NCBI GenBank assembly: GCA_019359125.1
Contig: JAHHHY010000008.1
Span: 186,001-250,000, forward strand
Direction of reading: 5' to 3'
DNA: 64,000 nt
From: Pleurocapsa minor GSE-CHR-MK 17-07R
GTDB lineage: Bacteria; Chloroflexota; Anaerolineae; Aggregatilineales; Phototrophicaceae
Part shown: in pieces, positions 1 through 8,794 of the stretch
Position numbering within the stretch: the first letter of the stretch is position 1
How the letters are laid out: each line of letters starts with the position of its first letter
Notes under the pieces: generated by a model
The model's database searches: none
What the model saw: the letters and a program-made list of their open reading frames with translations, nothing else
What the model was told of the DNA's origin: nothing
Made by a program: the position numbers and the translations under genes

Positions 1-38
1 AAGATTGCCCTGAATCAGGGCAGGAGCACATAGATCTC

Positions 39-1322
39 ATGGTAGCAGCCTACAACATCAAGCAGCAAGCCCATACCTCGACCAATGCGTACGAGACGGC
101 GCTGCAACAGTATGATCGGGCGGTGAAGTACCTCAGCATCCCTGACGGTATTGTGGAATTTATGCGCTACCCGCGCCGCGAATTCACGGTCAATTTCCCC
201 GTGAAGCGCGATGACGGGCGTATCGAAATGTTTACCGGCTATCGTGTGCATCACAGCACGGTGCTGGGCCCGTCGAAGGGCGGCATCCGCTACAGCCTGG
301 CCGTCGACATGGACGAAGTGCGCGCGCTGGCGATGTGGATGAGCTGGAAGTGCGCGCTGGCTGGCCTGCCCTACGGTGGTGCCAAGGGCGGCGTCGTCGT
401 CGACCCGAAGACGCTGAGCCCGCGGGAGCTGGAAAGCCTGACCCGCCGCTATGCCGCTGAGCTGATTCCCGTCATCAGCCCGCACATGGACATCCCCGCG
501 CCGGACATGGGCACCAATCCCCAGACGATGGCGTGGATTATGGACACCTACAGCATGACGGTCGGCTATTCGGTGCCGGCCATCGTCACTGGCAAGCCGG
601 TCAATATCGGTGGCAGCCTGGGCCGCAACGAGGCCACCGGCCGCGGCGTCATCACCGCGATGGTGGAGGCGCTCAAGCGCGCCAATCGCATGGACCCAGC
701 CAACACCCGCGTGATTATCCAGGGCTTCGGCAACGTGGGCTCGAATGCGGCCGCGCGTGCTGCCGAGCTGGGCTTCAAGGTGGTCGGCGTCAGCGACGTG
801 ACCGGCGCAATCTATAACGCCAAGGGCCTGGACGTGCGCACGCTGCGCAATTATGTGGCCGAACATGGTGACCTGCGCGGCTATGCCGAAGGCGACCTGA
901 TGACCAACAGCGACCTGCTGGTACAGCCGTGCGATGTGCTCATCCCGGCCGCGATGGAAAATCAGCTCACCAAGGACAATGCCCATCTGGTGCAGGCCAG
1001 CCTGATCGTGGAAGGCGCCAACGGCCCCACCACCACCGAAGCCGACGATATCTTCACCAGCCGCGGCATCAAGGTCATTCCTGACATCCTGGCCAATGCG
1101 GGCGGCGTGATCGTCAGCTACTTCGAATGGGTGCAGGACTTGCAGGCGTTCTTCTGGGACGAGGATGAAATCTTCCGCCAGCTGGAGCGCGCGATGATGC
1201 GCTGCTACGAGAACACCGAGCGCACCGCCGAAGAATATGATGTCGACATGCGCACGGCCGCGCAGATCACTGCCATCAAGCGCGTGGCCGATGCCCTGAT
1301 TACCCGCGGCATCTATCCGTAA
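39..1322 (+). CDS. gdhA: Glu/Leu/Phe/Val dehydrogenase (glutamate dehydrogenase)
   Basis: Catalyses reversible oxidative deamination of glutamate to 2-oxoglutarate and ammonium in the cytoplasm, using NAD(P). The 427-residue length is normal for the hexameric bacterial family. The substrate loop PSKGGIRY lies near residue 80, the catalytic lysine segment GGAKGGV near residue 113, and the Rossmann glycine motif GFGNVGS near residue 229. The C-terminal EWVQDLQAFFWDEDE stretch is also typical. The gene is followed by a perfect-stem terminator, so it probably ends its own transcript. Only 38 bases of upstream sequence are present, so its promoter is not visible. Cofactor preference cannot be read safely from the sequence. 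Confidence 0.95.
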   Translation: MVAAYNIKQQAHTSTNAYETALQQYDRAVKYLSIPDGIVEFMRYPRREFTVNFPVKRDDGRIEMFTGYRVHHSTVLGPSKGGIRYSLAVDMDEVRALAMWMSWKCALAGLPYGGAKGGVVVDPKTLSPRELESLTRRYAAELIPVISPHMDIPAPDMGTNPQTMAWIMDTYSMTVGYSVPAIVTGKPVNIGGSLGRNEATGRGVITAMVEALKRANRMDPANTRVIIQGFGNVGSNAAARAAELGFKVVGVSDVTGAIYNAKGLDVRTLRNYVAEHGDLRGYAEGDLMTNSDLLVQPCDVLIPAAMENQLTKDNAHLVQASLIVEGANGPTTTEADDIFTSRGIKVIPDILANAGGVIVSYFEWVQDLQAFFWDEDEIFRQLERAMMRCYENTERTAEEYDVDMRTAAQITAIKRVADALITRGIYP

Positions 1323-1342
1323 ATTCGACACCTTCTCCCTTA

Positions 1343-1385
1343 ACACAAAGTCCCCTTGTCTAGCGGTGAGGGGACTTTGTGTTTT
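1343..1385 (+). terminator. Rho-independent terminator after gdhA
   Basis: A perfect 14-bp inverted repeat (1343-1356 with 1369-1382) encloses a 12-nt loop and runs into a T-rich stretch. It lies 20 bases after the gdhA stop and before the promoter of the FKBP gene. Confidence 0.85.
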
Positions 1386-1485
1386 ATGGCGCGCCTGCCG
1401 CCTGATTTGGCCTTTCCCCTCACTATTTCTGCTGTTTTTCGCTACACTTAAGCCTCTTGAATCGCGTTACAAGGACGATGTAAAC

Positions 1486-2019
1486 ATGAGTGTGGTCAAC
1501 AAACAGCAGGGTCGTGACAACAGCTTTGTCATCATCGGCGTGATCGTGATTGTGGCGGTCATCGCTGTGGTACTGGTCGTTTTCGGCGGCAGCACACCGG
1601 CCCCCGCCAGCGAGGTCACCCGCCAGACCAATGCGCAGTTCCTGGCCGAAAATGGCGCGCGCGAAGGCGTGACGACCACCGACAGCGGCCTGCAATTTGA
1701 GGCGATCACCGAAGTGGCTGATGGCACCAGCCCGGTGCCGTCTGACCGCGTGACCGTGCACTACGAGGGTCGTTTGCTGGACGGCACGGTGTTCGACAGC
1801 AGCTATGACCGTGGCACCCCGGCCACCTTTGGCCTGGGCCAGGTGATTCCGGGCTGGACCGAAGGCCTGCAGAACATGACCGTGGGCGACAAGTACACGT
1901 TCTGGATTCCCAGCGACCTGGCCTACGGCGCCAACCCGCCGCAGGGCTCCAACATTCCGGTCAACGCGCTGCTCGTGTTCGATGTCGAGCTGCTGGGCAT
2001 CAATGGCGATCCGCAGTAA
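1486..2019 (+). CDS. Membrane-anchored FKBP-type peptidyl-prolyl isomerase
   Basis: A 177-residue protein that should speed proline cis-trans isomerisation of proteins outside the membrane. Residues 14-34 form one hydrophobic membrane segment (IIGVIVIVAVIAVVLVV), with a positively charged N-terminus, so the FKBP domain (about residues 65-175) would face outward. FKBP signatures visible are VTVHYEGRLLDGTVFDSSYDR, GLGQVIPGWTEGLQ and FDVELL. The start was set at 1486 rather than the longer in-frame 1366 because an AAGGA site sits about 10 bases upstream and the extension would run through the gdhA terminator. Its FKBP domain and preceding linker resemble the C-terminal half of the DsbA-FKBP fusion at 59551-60678, so the two are paralogues. 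Confidence 0.9.
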   Translation: MSVVNKQQGRDNSFVIIGVIVIVAVIAVVLVVFGGSTPAPASEVTRQTNAQFLAENGAREGVTTTDSGLQFEAITEVADGTSPVPSDRVTVHYEGRLLDGTVFDSSYDRGTPATFGLGQVIPGWTEGLQNMTVGDKYTFWIPSDLAYGANPPQGSNIPVNALLVFDVELLGINGDPQ

Positions 2020-2045
2020 CCAGGACTGAGAGAGAAACGACTATC

Positions 2046-3137
2046 ATGGCGACAAAAGATACCAAAGTGCGGCCTGTCCGCGTGGGTGTAGTGGGTGTGG
2101 GTGGTGCTGGTGAAGTGCATGTGAAGGCGTACAAGGCGCTGCCCGGCGTCGAGATTGTCGCCGTCAGCGATGCCAGCGGCCCGCGCGTCGATCTCATCAA
2201 GACAACGTATAACATCGCCAACGGCCACACCGACTGGAACGAGCTGGTGGAGCGCGACGACATCGATGTCATCAGCATCGCCACGCCGAATTACCTGCAT
2301 ATGCCGGTGGCGGTGGCCGCGCTGAATGCTGGCAAACACGTGCTGAGCGAAAAGCCGCTGGCGCGTTCGTCTGCCGAGGGGCAGGCGATGGTCGATGCGG
2401 CCGAAGCCAATGACCGCGTGCTGGGCGTGTCGTTCAACCATCGCTATCGCGGGGATGTGAGCATCCTCAAGCAGGTGATCGATGCAGGCACGCTGGGCAG
2501 CGTGTACTATGCCAAGGCCTACTGGATGCGCCGCCAGGGCGTGCCGTTCTGGGGCGGCTGGTTCAGCAAGCATGAGCTGGCCGGCGGTGGCCCGATGATC
2601 GACCTGGGCGTGCATATGCTGGACATGACGCTCTATCTGCTGGGCGAGCCAGAGCCGACCAGCGTGAGCGCGGCTGTCTACAGTGAGCTGGCCCCGCGCG
2701 GGCGCGGCAGCCTGCACCCGCTGCAAGGCGAATTCGACGTGGAAGACCTGTCAACCGCGTTTGTGCGCCTGGCGGGCGGTGGCACGCTGCTGCTGGAAGC
2801 GAGCTGGGCGGGCTATGGCCACCAGATGGACGATTTCGGCGTGGAGCTGTTTGGCACCGATGCCGGCGCGCAGCTGGACAACCGCGAGTGGAAGAACACC
2901 GACACCCTGCGCATCTTCACCGATATCGCGGGCGTGCCCACGATATCGACCCCGCGCGTGGATCGCATGGGCGAGAACGAAGGCCATGTCGGCGCCATCC
3001 GCGATTTCCTGGATGTGGTGCTGGGTGACCCCGCTGAGTGGAAGCACCATCGCGGCCGTGCCGGGCTGAAGCGCGCGCGCATCATCGAGGCGGCCTATCA
3101 GTCGGCCAAAGAGAACCGCGAAATCGTGCTGAAGTAG
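2046..3137 (+). CDS. Gfo/Idh/MocA family NAD(P)-dependent oxidoreductase
   Basis: A 363-residue dehydrogenase of the glucose-fructose oxidoreductase / inositol dehydrogenase / MocA family. Members oxidise or reduce a sugar or cyclitol hydroxyl with a nicotinamide cofactor. The N-terminal Rossmann motif is VGVVGVGGAGEVH, the conserved EKP signature is in HVLSEKPLA (near residue 100), and GGGPMIDLGVHMLD contains the family's aspartate and histidine near residues 180-190. It begins 26 bases after the FKBP stop and may be cotranscribed with it. The substrate is not predictable. A second member of the family lies at 14400-15482 in the sugar cluster, but the two are not close copies. Confidence 0.9.
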   Translation: MATKDTKVRPVRVGVVGVGGAGEVHVKAYKALPGVEIVAVSDASGPRVDLIKTTYNIANGHTDWNELVERDDIDVISIATPNYLHMPVAVAALNAGKHVLSEKPLARSSAEGQAMVDAAEANDRVLGVSFNHRYRGDVSILKQVIDAGTLGSVYYAKAYWMRRQGVPFWGGWFSKHELAGGGPMIDLGVHMLDMTLYLLGEPEPTSVSAAVYSELAPRGRGSLHPLQGEFDVEDLSTAFVRLAGGGTLLLEASWAGYGHQMDDFGVELFGTDAGAQLDNREWKNTDTLRIFTDIAGVPTISTPRVDRMGENEGHVGAIRDFLDVVLGDPAEWKHHRGRAGLKRARIIEAAYQSAKENREIVLK

Positions 3138-3159
3138 GCACGGCGCAACTGGACAACAT

Positions 3160-3199
3160 AAAAGCGGGGATGGTGAGTGAATCGCCAGCCCCGCTTTTT
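3160..3199 (+). terminator. Rho-independent terminator between convergent genes
   Basis: A 10-bp inverted repeat (3160-3169 with 3189-3198) has A-rich sequence on the left and T-rich on the right. It can therefore terminate both the rightward oxidoreductase gene and the leftward HExxH protein gene. Confidence 0.8.
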
Positions 3200-3221
3200 G
3201 TTTGCCTGATGCAGCGAATGT

Positions 3222-4532
3222 TTATTCGTCCGGGTTATTGTCGTAGTACGAGCAGATGTCCAGCCCCTCGATCACGCCATTGAAGGGATCCAGCTTGTCG
3301 CTGGCTTCCTGGGCCATTTCCTGCCGCGCGACGATCATGCCGGCCACAGTGGCATTAACCTCATTCTGAATCTGCTGGTTGATTTCGCTTTCGGTGCCCG
3401 TCATCCCAGGATAGCTGCGCTCAACAGTTTCTGTGCCGTTGAACATCTTGAAGGCCAGCACATGCTCGTTCTCATGCACGCTCAACGTATCGCTGACATA
3501 GCGTTCGACGGCTTCCAGCTCGCACTGCGTCAGCTTTGATTTTTCGGGCGTATAGGTGTAGGCGACCGTCGGCTCGGGCAGTGTATAGGTGACGGAGATA
3601 TCGCCCTTCACATCCCAGGTTTCCTGCCCGCCAACCATTTTCTTCTTTTTGCTCTTGAGCTTGAAGCTGCCGTTGCCGGTGGCCGCCGCAAAATTGGCCG
3701 TGGTCAGGCCGGCAACGCTGACGTTGAAATTGCCGCCGTCGCCGTGGCCGGTCGAAATGCACGACCCTACGCCGCTGGTGCTGCCGCCGTTTTCTTCTTC
3801 TTTTTCTTCTTCATGCTCTTCTGCAATTTCTTCGGCGGTCTTGTTCTCGTCTTCAAACCACGAGTTGGGCAGCCAGTCGCGCCAGCCGCCGTCTTCCACC
3901 TGCACATCATCGGCGATCTGGTCTGGGTCGACTTCCGACTCGCTCTCGCTGGACTCATCCTCGCCCATGACCGAGTTGTAGGCGTCGGATGCGCCCTGCT
4001 TCACATCGTCCCACCAGCCGCCGCCCTCGTCCGAGTCGCTTTCGCTGCTCTCGCTTTCAGACGTGCTGCCATAGGCCGTATTGCCGCCCCCGCCGCCGCC
4101 TGATTCCGTCTCGTTGCTTTCGGTGACGCTGTTATACACATCGCTCACGGTATCGCTGACGCTGTCCAGCCAGCTTCCACCGCTATCGCTGTCGCTTTCA
4201 GCCGATTCTTCCTCGTCATCCCACCAGCGCTGCACGACGACTTCGCTGGTCTGGCCGGGGACTTGCTCTTCTTCCTGTTTGCCGCCACCGCACGCCGCGC
4301 ATCCGCAGCCCTTGCGGTGCACCTGGCCTGCCTGTCCGCGCTGGGTAATCGCTGGCACCGACGGCTTGCCCAGCATGCGCTGGATGCCTGCGTTGCCCAC
4401 GAACCGCTGCAAATGGGCCAGCCCGGTTTGTGGCGTGGCTGTCGCGACCTCCCGCATGTTCGGGAGCCGTTCCTCAGTCAGCGCAGAGGCGTGACTGTGG
4501 GCATAGGATCTGTGTGCGAAACGAGTACTCAT
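3222..4532 (-). CDS. eCIS-cargo-like protein with C-terminal HExxH domain (copy 1)
   Basis: A 436-residue protein of unknown function. Near the N-terminus is LQRFVGNAGIQRML, a motif I associate with DUF4157-type proteins linked to extracellular contractile injection systems (eCIS). It is followed by a CxCxxC cluster (GCGCAACGG, near residue 75). A long Ser/Glu/Asp-rich, low-complexity linker contains the repeated phrase GGWWDDVKQ. The C-terminal domain carries HENEH, an HExxH zinc-peptidase signature as in DUF922-like proteases. There is no signal peptide, which fits injection-system cargo or cytoplasmic storage. The start at 4532 was chosen because it aligns with the paralogue at 4624-5988 and has an AGGAA ribosome site upstream. 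No eCIS structural genes are in this window. Confidence 0.7.
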   Translation of the reverse strand: MSTRFAHRSYAHSHASALTEERLPNMREVATATPQTGLAHLQRFVGNAGIQRMLGKPSVPAITQRGQAGQVHRKGCGCAACGGGKQEEEQVPGQTSEVVVQRWWDDEEESAESDSDSGGSWLDSVSDTVSDVYNSVTESNETESGGGGGGNTAYGSTSESESSESDSDEGGGWWDDVKQGASDAYNSVMGEDESSESESEVDPDQIADDVQVEDGGWRDWLPNSWFEDENKTAEEIAEEHEEEKEEENGGSTSGVGSCISTGHGDGGNFNVSVAGLTTANFAAATGNGSFKLKSKKKKMVGGQETWDVKGDISVTYTLPEPTVAYTYTPEKSKLTQCELEAVERYVSDTLSVHENEHVLAFKMFNGTETVERSYPGMTGTESEINQQIQNEVNATVAGMIVARQEMAQEASDKLDPFNGVIEGLDICSYYDNNPDE

Positions 4533-4623
4533 GGTGCAAATTCCTGATGCCATGCGCTGCCTATTACTATACGCCTGATTGAAAAATGGCGCAGAGGTTT
4601 TGCAGATCGCACAATTCATCAGC

Positions 4624-5988
4624 TCATTCGTCAGACGAATCGCTCTCTGGTGCTTCATCCTCTGCAGGCGTTTCTACCACGCATGCGTCCAGGCCGGGAA
4701 TAGGGACATTGAATGGGTCGAGAAGGTCGCTGGCGCTCTGGGCCATTTGCTGGCGCGCAGCAATCGCCTCGGCAGATGCTGCCGCGACAAGGCTGGTCAG
4801 TTCCGTGTTGATTTCCGCTTCGGTGCCCGTCAGGCCGTTGAATTCCTTGTCGATGGTCTCGCTGCCGTTGAAGGTGGCAAAAGCTGCGACGTGCTGGTCC
4901 TCATGCGGGGCCAGCGTGCTCTTGACATAGGCATCGACGGCAGTTTTCTCGCACGCGGTCAGCTGCGAGCGGTCGGGCGAATACGTGTAGGCGATGGTCG
5001 CTTTGGGCAGCGTATAGGTCATGGTCAGTTTGCCCTTCACGTCCCACACATCCGGCTCAGGCGTTTCGCCTTCTTTGGGCGGGTCTTTCGGGCGCTTTGT
5101 CTTGGACGTGGTTTTGAAACTGGGGGTGCCGGTGGATGCGCCAAAATTGGCTGTCGTCAGGCCGGCCACGCTGATATCGCGCACTTCGCCTTCGCCGTGG
5201 CTGGCGGCGATGCAGGTGCCGACGCCGCTGGAACTGGTCGTCTCGCCCGATGCATGTTCCTCGGCGATTTCTTCGGTCGTCTTGTCTTCGTCGTCAAACC
5301 ATGAGTCGGGGAAGTAATCCTTCCAGCTGTCACCGCCCATGTTCACTTCGTCCTGAATCTGGTCCGGGTCGACGCCTTCGCTTTCGGCGCTCTCATCCTC
5401 GCCCATGACCGAATCGTACGTATCCGAAGCGGTCTGCTTCACATCGTCCCACCAGCCGCCGCCTTCGTCCGACTCGCTTTCGCTGCCGCCGCCTTCGCTT
5501 TCAGACATGCCGGCAGAGTCTGTGCCGCCGCTGGTGGCGCCATCCACCATATCGCTGCCACTGTTGCTGACGCTCTCATAGGCATCGCTCAAGGTCTCGG
5601 TGACGGTCTCGGTGACGCTGTCCAGCCAGCTTCCGCCGCCCCCGCTGTCGCTCTCAGCCGATTCTTCTTCGTCATCCCACCAGCGCTGTACCACGACTTC
5701 GCTCGTCTGGCCGGGGGCCTGCTCTTCTTCCTGTTTGCCGCCGCCACAGGCAGCGCATCCGCAGCCCTTGCGGTGCACTTGGCCTGCCTGGCCGCGCTGG
5801 GTAATCGCTGGCACTGATGGCCTGGTCAGCATGCGCTGGATGCCTGCGTTGCCCACGACCCGCTGCAAATGAGCCAGCCCGGTCTGGGGCGTGGCCGTCG
5901 CGATCTCCCGTGTGTTTGGGAGCCGTTCCTCAGTCAGCGCGGACGCGTGACTTTGGGCATAGGATCTGTGGGCAAAGCGCGTCGTCAT
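4624..5988 (-). CDS. eCIS-cargo-like protein with C-terminal HExxH domain (copy 2)
   Basis: A 454-residue paralogue of the downstream gene at 3222-4532, with the same order of parts: LQRVVGNAGIQRML, GCGCAACGG, acidic Ser-rich linker with GGWWDDVKQ, and a C-terminal domain with HEDQH (HExxH). The first 90 or so residues are nearly identical between copies, while linkers differ in length and composition and the C-terminal domains are clearly diverged. Both copies keep the HExxH residues and the later motif LLDPFN or KLDPFN. The start at 5988 is supported by the alignment and by AGGAATTC upstream. It lies downstream of mutS2 on the same strand with a 235-base gap. Metal binding and proteolysis are inferred, not shown. 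Confidence 0.7.
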   Translation of the reverse strand: MTTRFAHRSYAQSHASALTEERLPNTREIATATPQTGLAHLQRVVGNAGIQRMLTRPSVPAITQRGQAGQVHRKGCGCAACGGGKQEEEQAPGQTSEVVVQRWWDDEEESAESDSGGGGSWLDSVTETVTETLSDAYESVSNSGSDMVDGATSGGTDSAGMSESEGGGSESESDEGGGWWDDVKQTASDTYDSVMGEDESAESEGVDPDQIQDEVNMGGDSWKDYFPDSWFDDEDKTTEEIAEEHASGETTSSSGVGTCIAASHGEGEVRDISVAGLTTANFGASTGTPSFKTTSKTKRPKDPPKEGETPEPDVWDVKGKLTMTYTLPKATIAYTYSPDRSQLTACEKTAVDAYVKSTLAPHEDQHVAAFATFNGSETIDKEFNGLTGTEAEINTELTSLVAAASAEAIAARQQMAQSASDLLDPFNVPIPGLDACVVETPAEDEAPESDSSDE

Positions 5989-6060
5989 TCGTACGAATTC
6001 CTGATGCTGTGCGTTCATCAGTACTATACGCCTGATTGCAAAATAGCGCAGGATTTTTGT
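5989..6060 (-). promoter_or_regulatory. Duplicated upstream region shared by both HExxH genes
   Basis: Bases upstream of the two paralogues share the pieces TACTATACGCCTGATTG and AATTCCTGATGC (plus-strand reading; here at about 6000-6040, in the other gene at about 4540-4580). On the coding strand this gives a TATAGT box, usable as a -10 element, and the AGGAA ribosome site. The duplication therefore included the promoter and not only the coding region. No convincing -35 box was seen. Confidence 0.45.
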
Positions 6061-6175
6061 AACTTTTTTTGAAAGACACGAGATGTGAGGGGCGTACTGG
6101 TCCAAACCAGAGTGTTCTGATGTTTGGACGCGTGAGCTTATGGTTTGAACTGAGTCGGAAGGCTGGAATCTTCGG

Positions 6176-6200
6176 AGGGCACGTCGCGACGCGCCCCCGC
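6176..6200. repeat. REP-like GTCGCGAC palindrome (single copy)
   Basis: The core CGTCGCGACGCGCCC matches one end of the composite repeats at 56249-56360 and 60715-60852. It sits just beyond the mutS2 stop codon. Confidence 0.5.
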
Positions 6201-6223
6201 TGCACAAAATTGAATGCGTCCCC

Positions 6224-8620
6224 TTATACCTGCGGGGCGATGTAAATGATGGTGACGCCGTCGCCGCCTTCTTTGGGCGGGGCGGGGATGGCGCGCTGGA
6301 TCAGCGTGTGTTCCTTCATGCGCTCGTGCACGGCCTTGCGCAGCGCGCCGGTTCCCTTGCCGTGGATGATGCGCGCAAACGGCAGGCCGCTCATGTAAGC
6401 CGCATCGATGTATTCCTCAAGCTGGGCGATGGCGTCTTCCACGCGCTTGCCGCGCAGGTCCAGCTCCATGCCCGGCGATGCCGCGCGCGGCGCGATCAGC
6501 TCTGGCGCCGGTTCGTAGGCGCTGGCATGCTTGCGCTTGGTCACTTTTTTCTCGGCGCGGGTGGGCTGTTTCAGCTCGCGCAGCTTGGCGCGCACTTTCA
6601 GCGTGCCCACCTGCACCATCGCCGCCTCACGGTCAATTTCGACGATCGTGCCTTCGGCCTTCAGCGTCTCCAGCCACACGGCATCGCCCAGCCGGGGCGC
6701 CCAGTCGCGATCCTCAGGAATCTGCGGGTCATCCTTGATGGGCGTGCTCAGCGCCGCTTCGGCCTTGTCGGCGGCGGCCTGAATCTCTTTCAGCGCGTCC
6801 AGTGGCAGCGATGCATCGCGCATCTGCGCCCGCAGTCGCTTGACCTCGCGGCGGAAGTCGTCCAGTTCCTTCTGCATATCGCGCCGTGCCGCAGCGATGA
6901 TATTGCGGCGTTCGTCGTCGGCGGTGCTCAGGCGTGCGCCCAGCTCCGAGCGCGTCTCCTCGATTTCGAGGCGCATCTCGGTGATTGATTCCTGCTGGCG
7001 GCGAATGTCTTCACGCGTCCGGTGAATTTCGTCCAGCAGGTCGTCGGTGATCAGGTCTTCAGTCGCCACCATCGTGCGCGCATCCGCGATGATGTCCGCG
7101 TTCAGGCCCAGGCGCGTGGCAATCGCCAGCGCGTTAGAGCGGCCGGGCAGACCGACAATCAGACGATAGGTCGGGGCCAGCGTGTCCAGGTTGAATTCCA
7201 CGCTGGCATTGCGCACACCAGGCGTCTCCACGCTATACACCTTCAGCTCGGGATGATGCGTGGTGACCATCGTGGTCACGTGGCGATCGCGCAGGTAAGT
7301 GAGGATGGCGCGTGCCAGCGCCGAGCCTTCGCCGGGGTCGGTGCCAGCGCCCAGCTCATCCAGCAGCACCAGCGAGCGCGCATCGATTTCGCGCAGGATG
7401 TGGATCGTATTCTTCATGTGCGCGCTGAACGTGCTCAGGCTTTGCTCGATGCTTTGTTCGTCGCCGATATCGGCAAACACGCCCTCAAAAATCGTCATGC
7501 GCGCTTCTTCAGCGGGCAGATGCAGGCCACACTGGGCCATCAGGCAGAACAGCCCGACTGTCTTCAGCGAGACGGTCTTGCCGCCGGTATTCGGCCCGGT
7601 GACGACCAGCACCCAGGTATTCTCGTCAAATTCGACGTCGATGGGCACCACGTTGCCGGTCAGCAGGGGATGGCGCGCCCCGCGCAGCGCGATCGTGCTG
7701 CCGGGATGATCGGGGTTCGGGCGCTTGCCAAACTCCACCAGGTCCGGCTCGACCGCGTTGAGCGCATTGGCATATTTGGCCTTCGCCAGAATCAGGTCGA
7801 CCTGCGCCAGCACCTCGACCGTGCGCACAATCCGCTCGGCTTCGTGGCCGACCTGGTCGGTCAGCGCGGCCAGGATGCGCCGCACTTCTTTTTCTTCGTC
7901 CAGTTGCAGCTCGCGCCACTTGTTATTGAGCTCGACAGTTTCCAGCGGCTCGATGAACAGCGTGGCCCCGCTGGACGAGGCGTCATGCACGATGCCGGGA
8001 ATCTTGCCCTTGTGCTCGGCCTTCAGCGGGATGACGTAGCGTCCGCCGCGCATGGTGAACAGGGCCTCCTGCAGCATCGGTGCATTGGCCGACGACGTGA
8101 CCATGCGCTGCAGCTTGCTTTGCAGGCGGTCAAAGGCAATCTTGATGTCGCGGCGCAGGCCGGCCAGCTGCACGCTGGCGCTGTCTTTCACCTGGCCGCT
8201 GTTTTCGTCCAGCACGCGGGCGATTTCTTCCTGCAGCTCCAGGCATTCTTCCGCGCCGTTGATGATCTCGCTCATGATGGGGTACTGCCCCTTCATGCGG
8301 CCGACCGTGCGGCGCAGCGTGGTGGCGCGGCGCAGCGTCGAGCGAATGTCCAGCAGCACCTGCGGGTCCACGGTGATGCCGCGGATGGCCCCTTCGGCCG
8401 CTTCGCGCACGTCGCGCGCGCCGCCCGTGCTGATATTGATCTGGTTGCTGAACATCTGGCGGGCTTCGCGGGTTTCGCGCTGCCACACGCGGGCTTCGTT
8501 CAGCGAGAGCGTGGGCAGCAGCGCACGCGCCAGCGCCGCGCCTGCCGTAAAGGTGGTGAAGCTGGCCAGCCGGTCCAGCACTTTATGCAGTTCAAGGACG
8601 TGATACGTCTTGTCATTCAT
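6224..8620 (-). CDS. mutS2: MutS2 family endonuclease / ATPase
   Basis: A 798-residue MutS2, the MutS homologue that lacks the mismatch-recognition domain. It acts on branched DNA and, in some bacteria, on collided ribosomes. The ATPase Walker A motif GPNTGGKT lies near residue 340 and the Walker B/DEL region (LVLLDELGAGTDPGEGSA) near residue 415, followed by TTHHPELK. A coiled-coil-rich segment spans about residues 510-620. The C-terminal Smr nuclease domain has LDLRG and the signature HGKGTG near residue 765. Length and domain order match typical MutS2. The gene appears monocistronic; the HExxH gene follows on the same strand after 235 bases. Confidence 0.96.
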   Translation of the reverse strand: MNDKTYHVLELHKVLDRLASFTTFTAGAALARALLPTLSLNEARVWQRETREARQMFSNQINISTGGARDVREAAEGAIRGITVDPQVLLDIRSTLRRATTLRRTVGRMKGQYPIMSEIINGAEECLELQEEIARVLDENSGQVKDSASVQLAGLRRDIKIAFDRLQSKLQRMVTSSANAPMLQEALFTMRGGRYVIPLKAEHKGKIPGIVHDASSSGATLFIEPLETVELNNKWRELQLDEEKEVRRILAALTDQVGHEAERIVRTVEVLAQVDLILAKAKYANALNAVEPDLVEFGKRPNPDHPGSTIALRGARHPLLTGNVVPIDVEFDENTWVLVVTGPNTGGKTVSLKTVGLFCLMAQCGLHLPAEEARMTIFEGVFADIGDEQSIEQSLSTFSAHMKNTIHILREIDARSLVLLDELGAGTDPGEGSALARAILTYLRDRHVTTMVTTHHPELKVYSVETPGVRNASVEFNLDTLAPTYRLIVGLPGRSNALAIATRLGLNADIIADARTMVATEDLITDDLLDEIHRTREDIRRQQESITEMRLEIEETRSELGARLSTADDERRNIIAAARRDMQKELDDFRREVKRLRAQMRDASLPLDALKEIQAAADKAEAALSTPIKDDPQIPEDRDWAPRLGDAVWLETLKAEGTIVEIDREAAMVQVGTLKVRAKLRELKQPTRAEKKVTKRKHASAYEPAPELIAPRAASPGMELDLRGKRVEDAIAQLEEYIDAAYMSGLPFARIIHGKGTGALRKAVHERMKEHTLIQRAIPAPPKEGGDGVTIIYIAPQV

Positions 8621-8716
8621 GGGAAAAGGTTCCTGACGGTACAGAGCGCCGTCAGTGTATCAAACGTGCATGAGCTTTACCATAGAGAGGTTTATGAAGG
8701 GTCAGAAAGGACTAGG

Positions 8717-8768
8717 GAGTGCTGAGTACTGAGTGCTGAGCAATGAGTGATGAGTGATGAGTGATGAT
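8717..8768. repeat. Heptamer short tandem repeat
   Basis: Seven consecutive 7-bp units fit GAGNNNT (GAGTGCT, GAGTACT, GAGTGCT, GAGCAAT, then GAGTGAT three times) plus a partial unit. It lies in the non-coding gap upstream of mutS2 and resembles the heptameric STRR repeats known from cyanobacteria and other bacteria. Confidence 0.8.
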
Positions 8769-8794
8769 GGTTGGGATGATGCAGGCCTCGCATC

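Noticed and set aside
15-1346. Antisense open frame opposite gdhA
   Set aside because: Shadow of a clear glutamate dehydrogenase; no conserved motif, no ribosome site.
3222-6000. Complete contractile injection system locus
   Set aside because: Only cargo-like proteins are present; sheath, tube, baseplate and ATPase genes are absent from the window.
7022-8725. Antisense open frame of 567 codons opposite mutS2
   Set aside because: Shadow frame with low-complexity composition and no domain signature.
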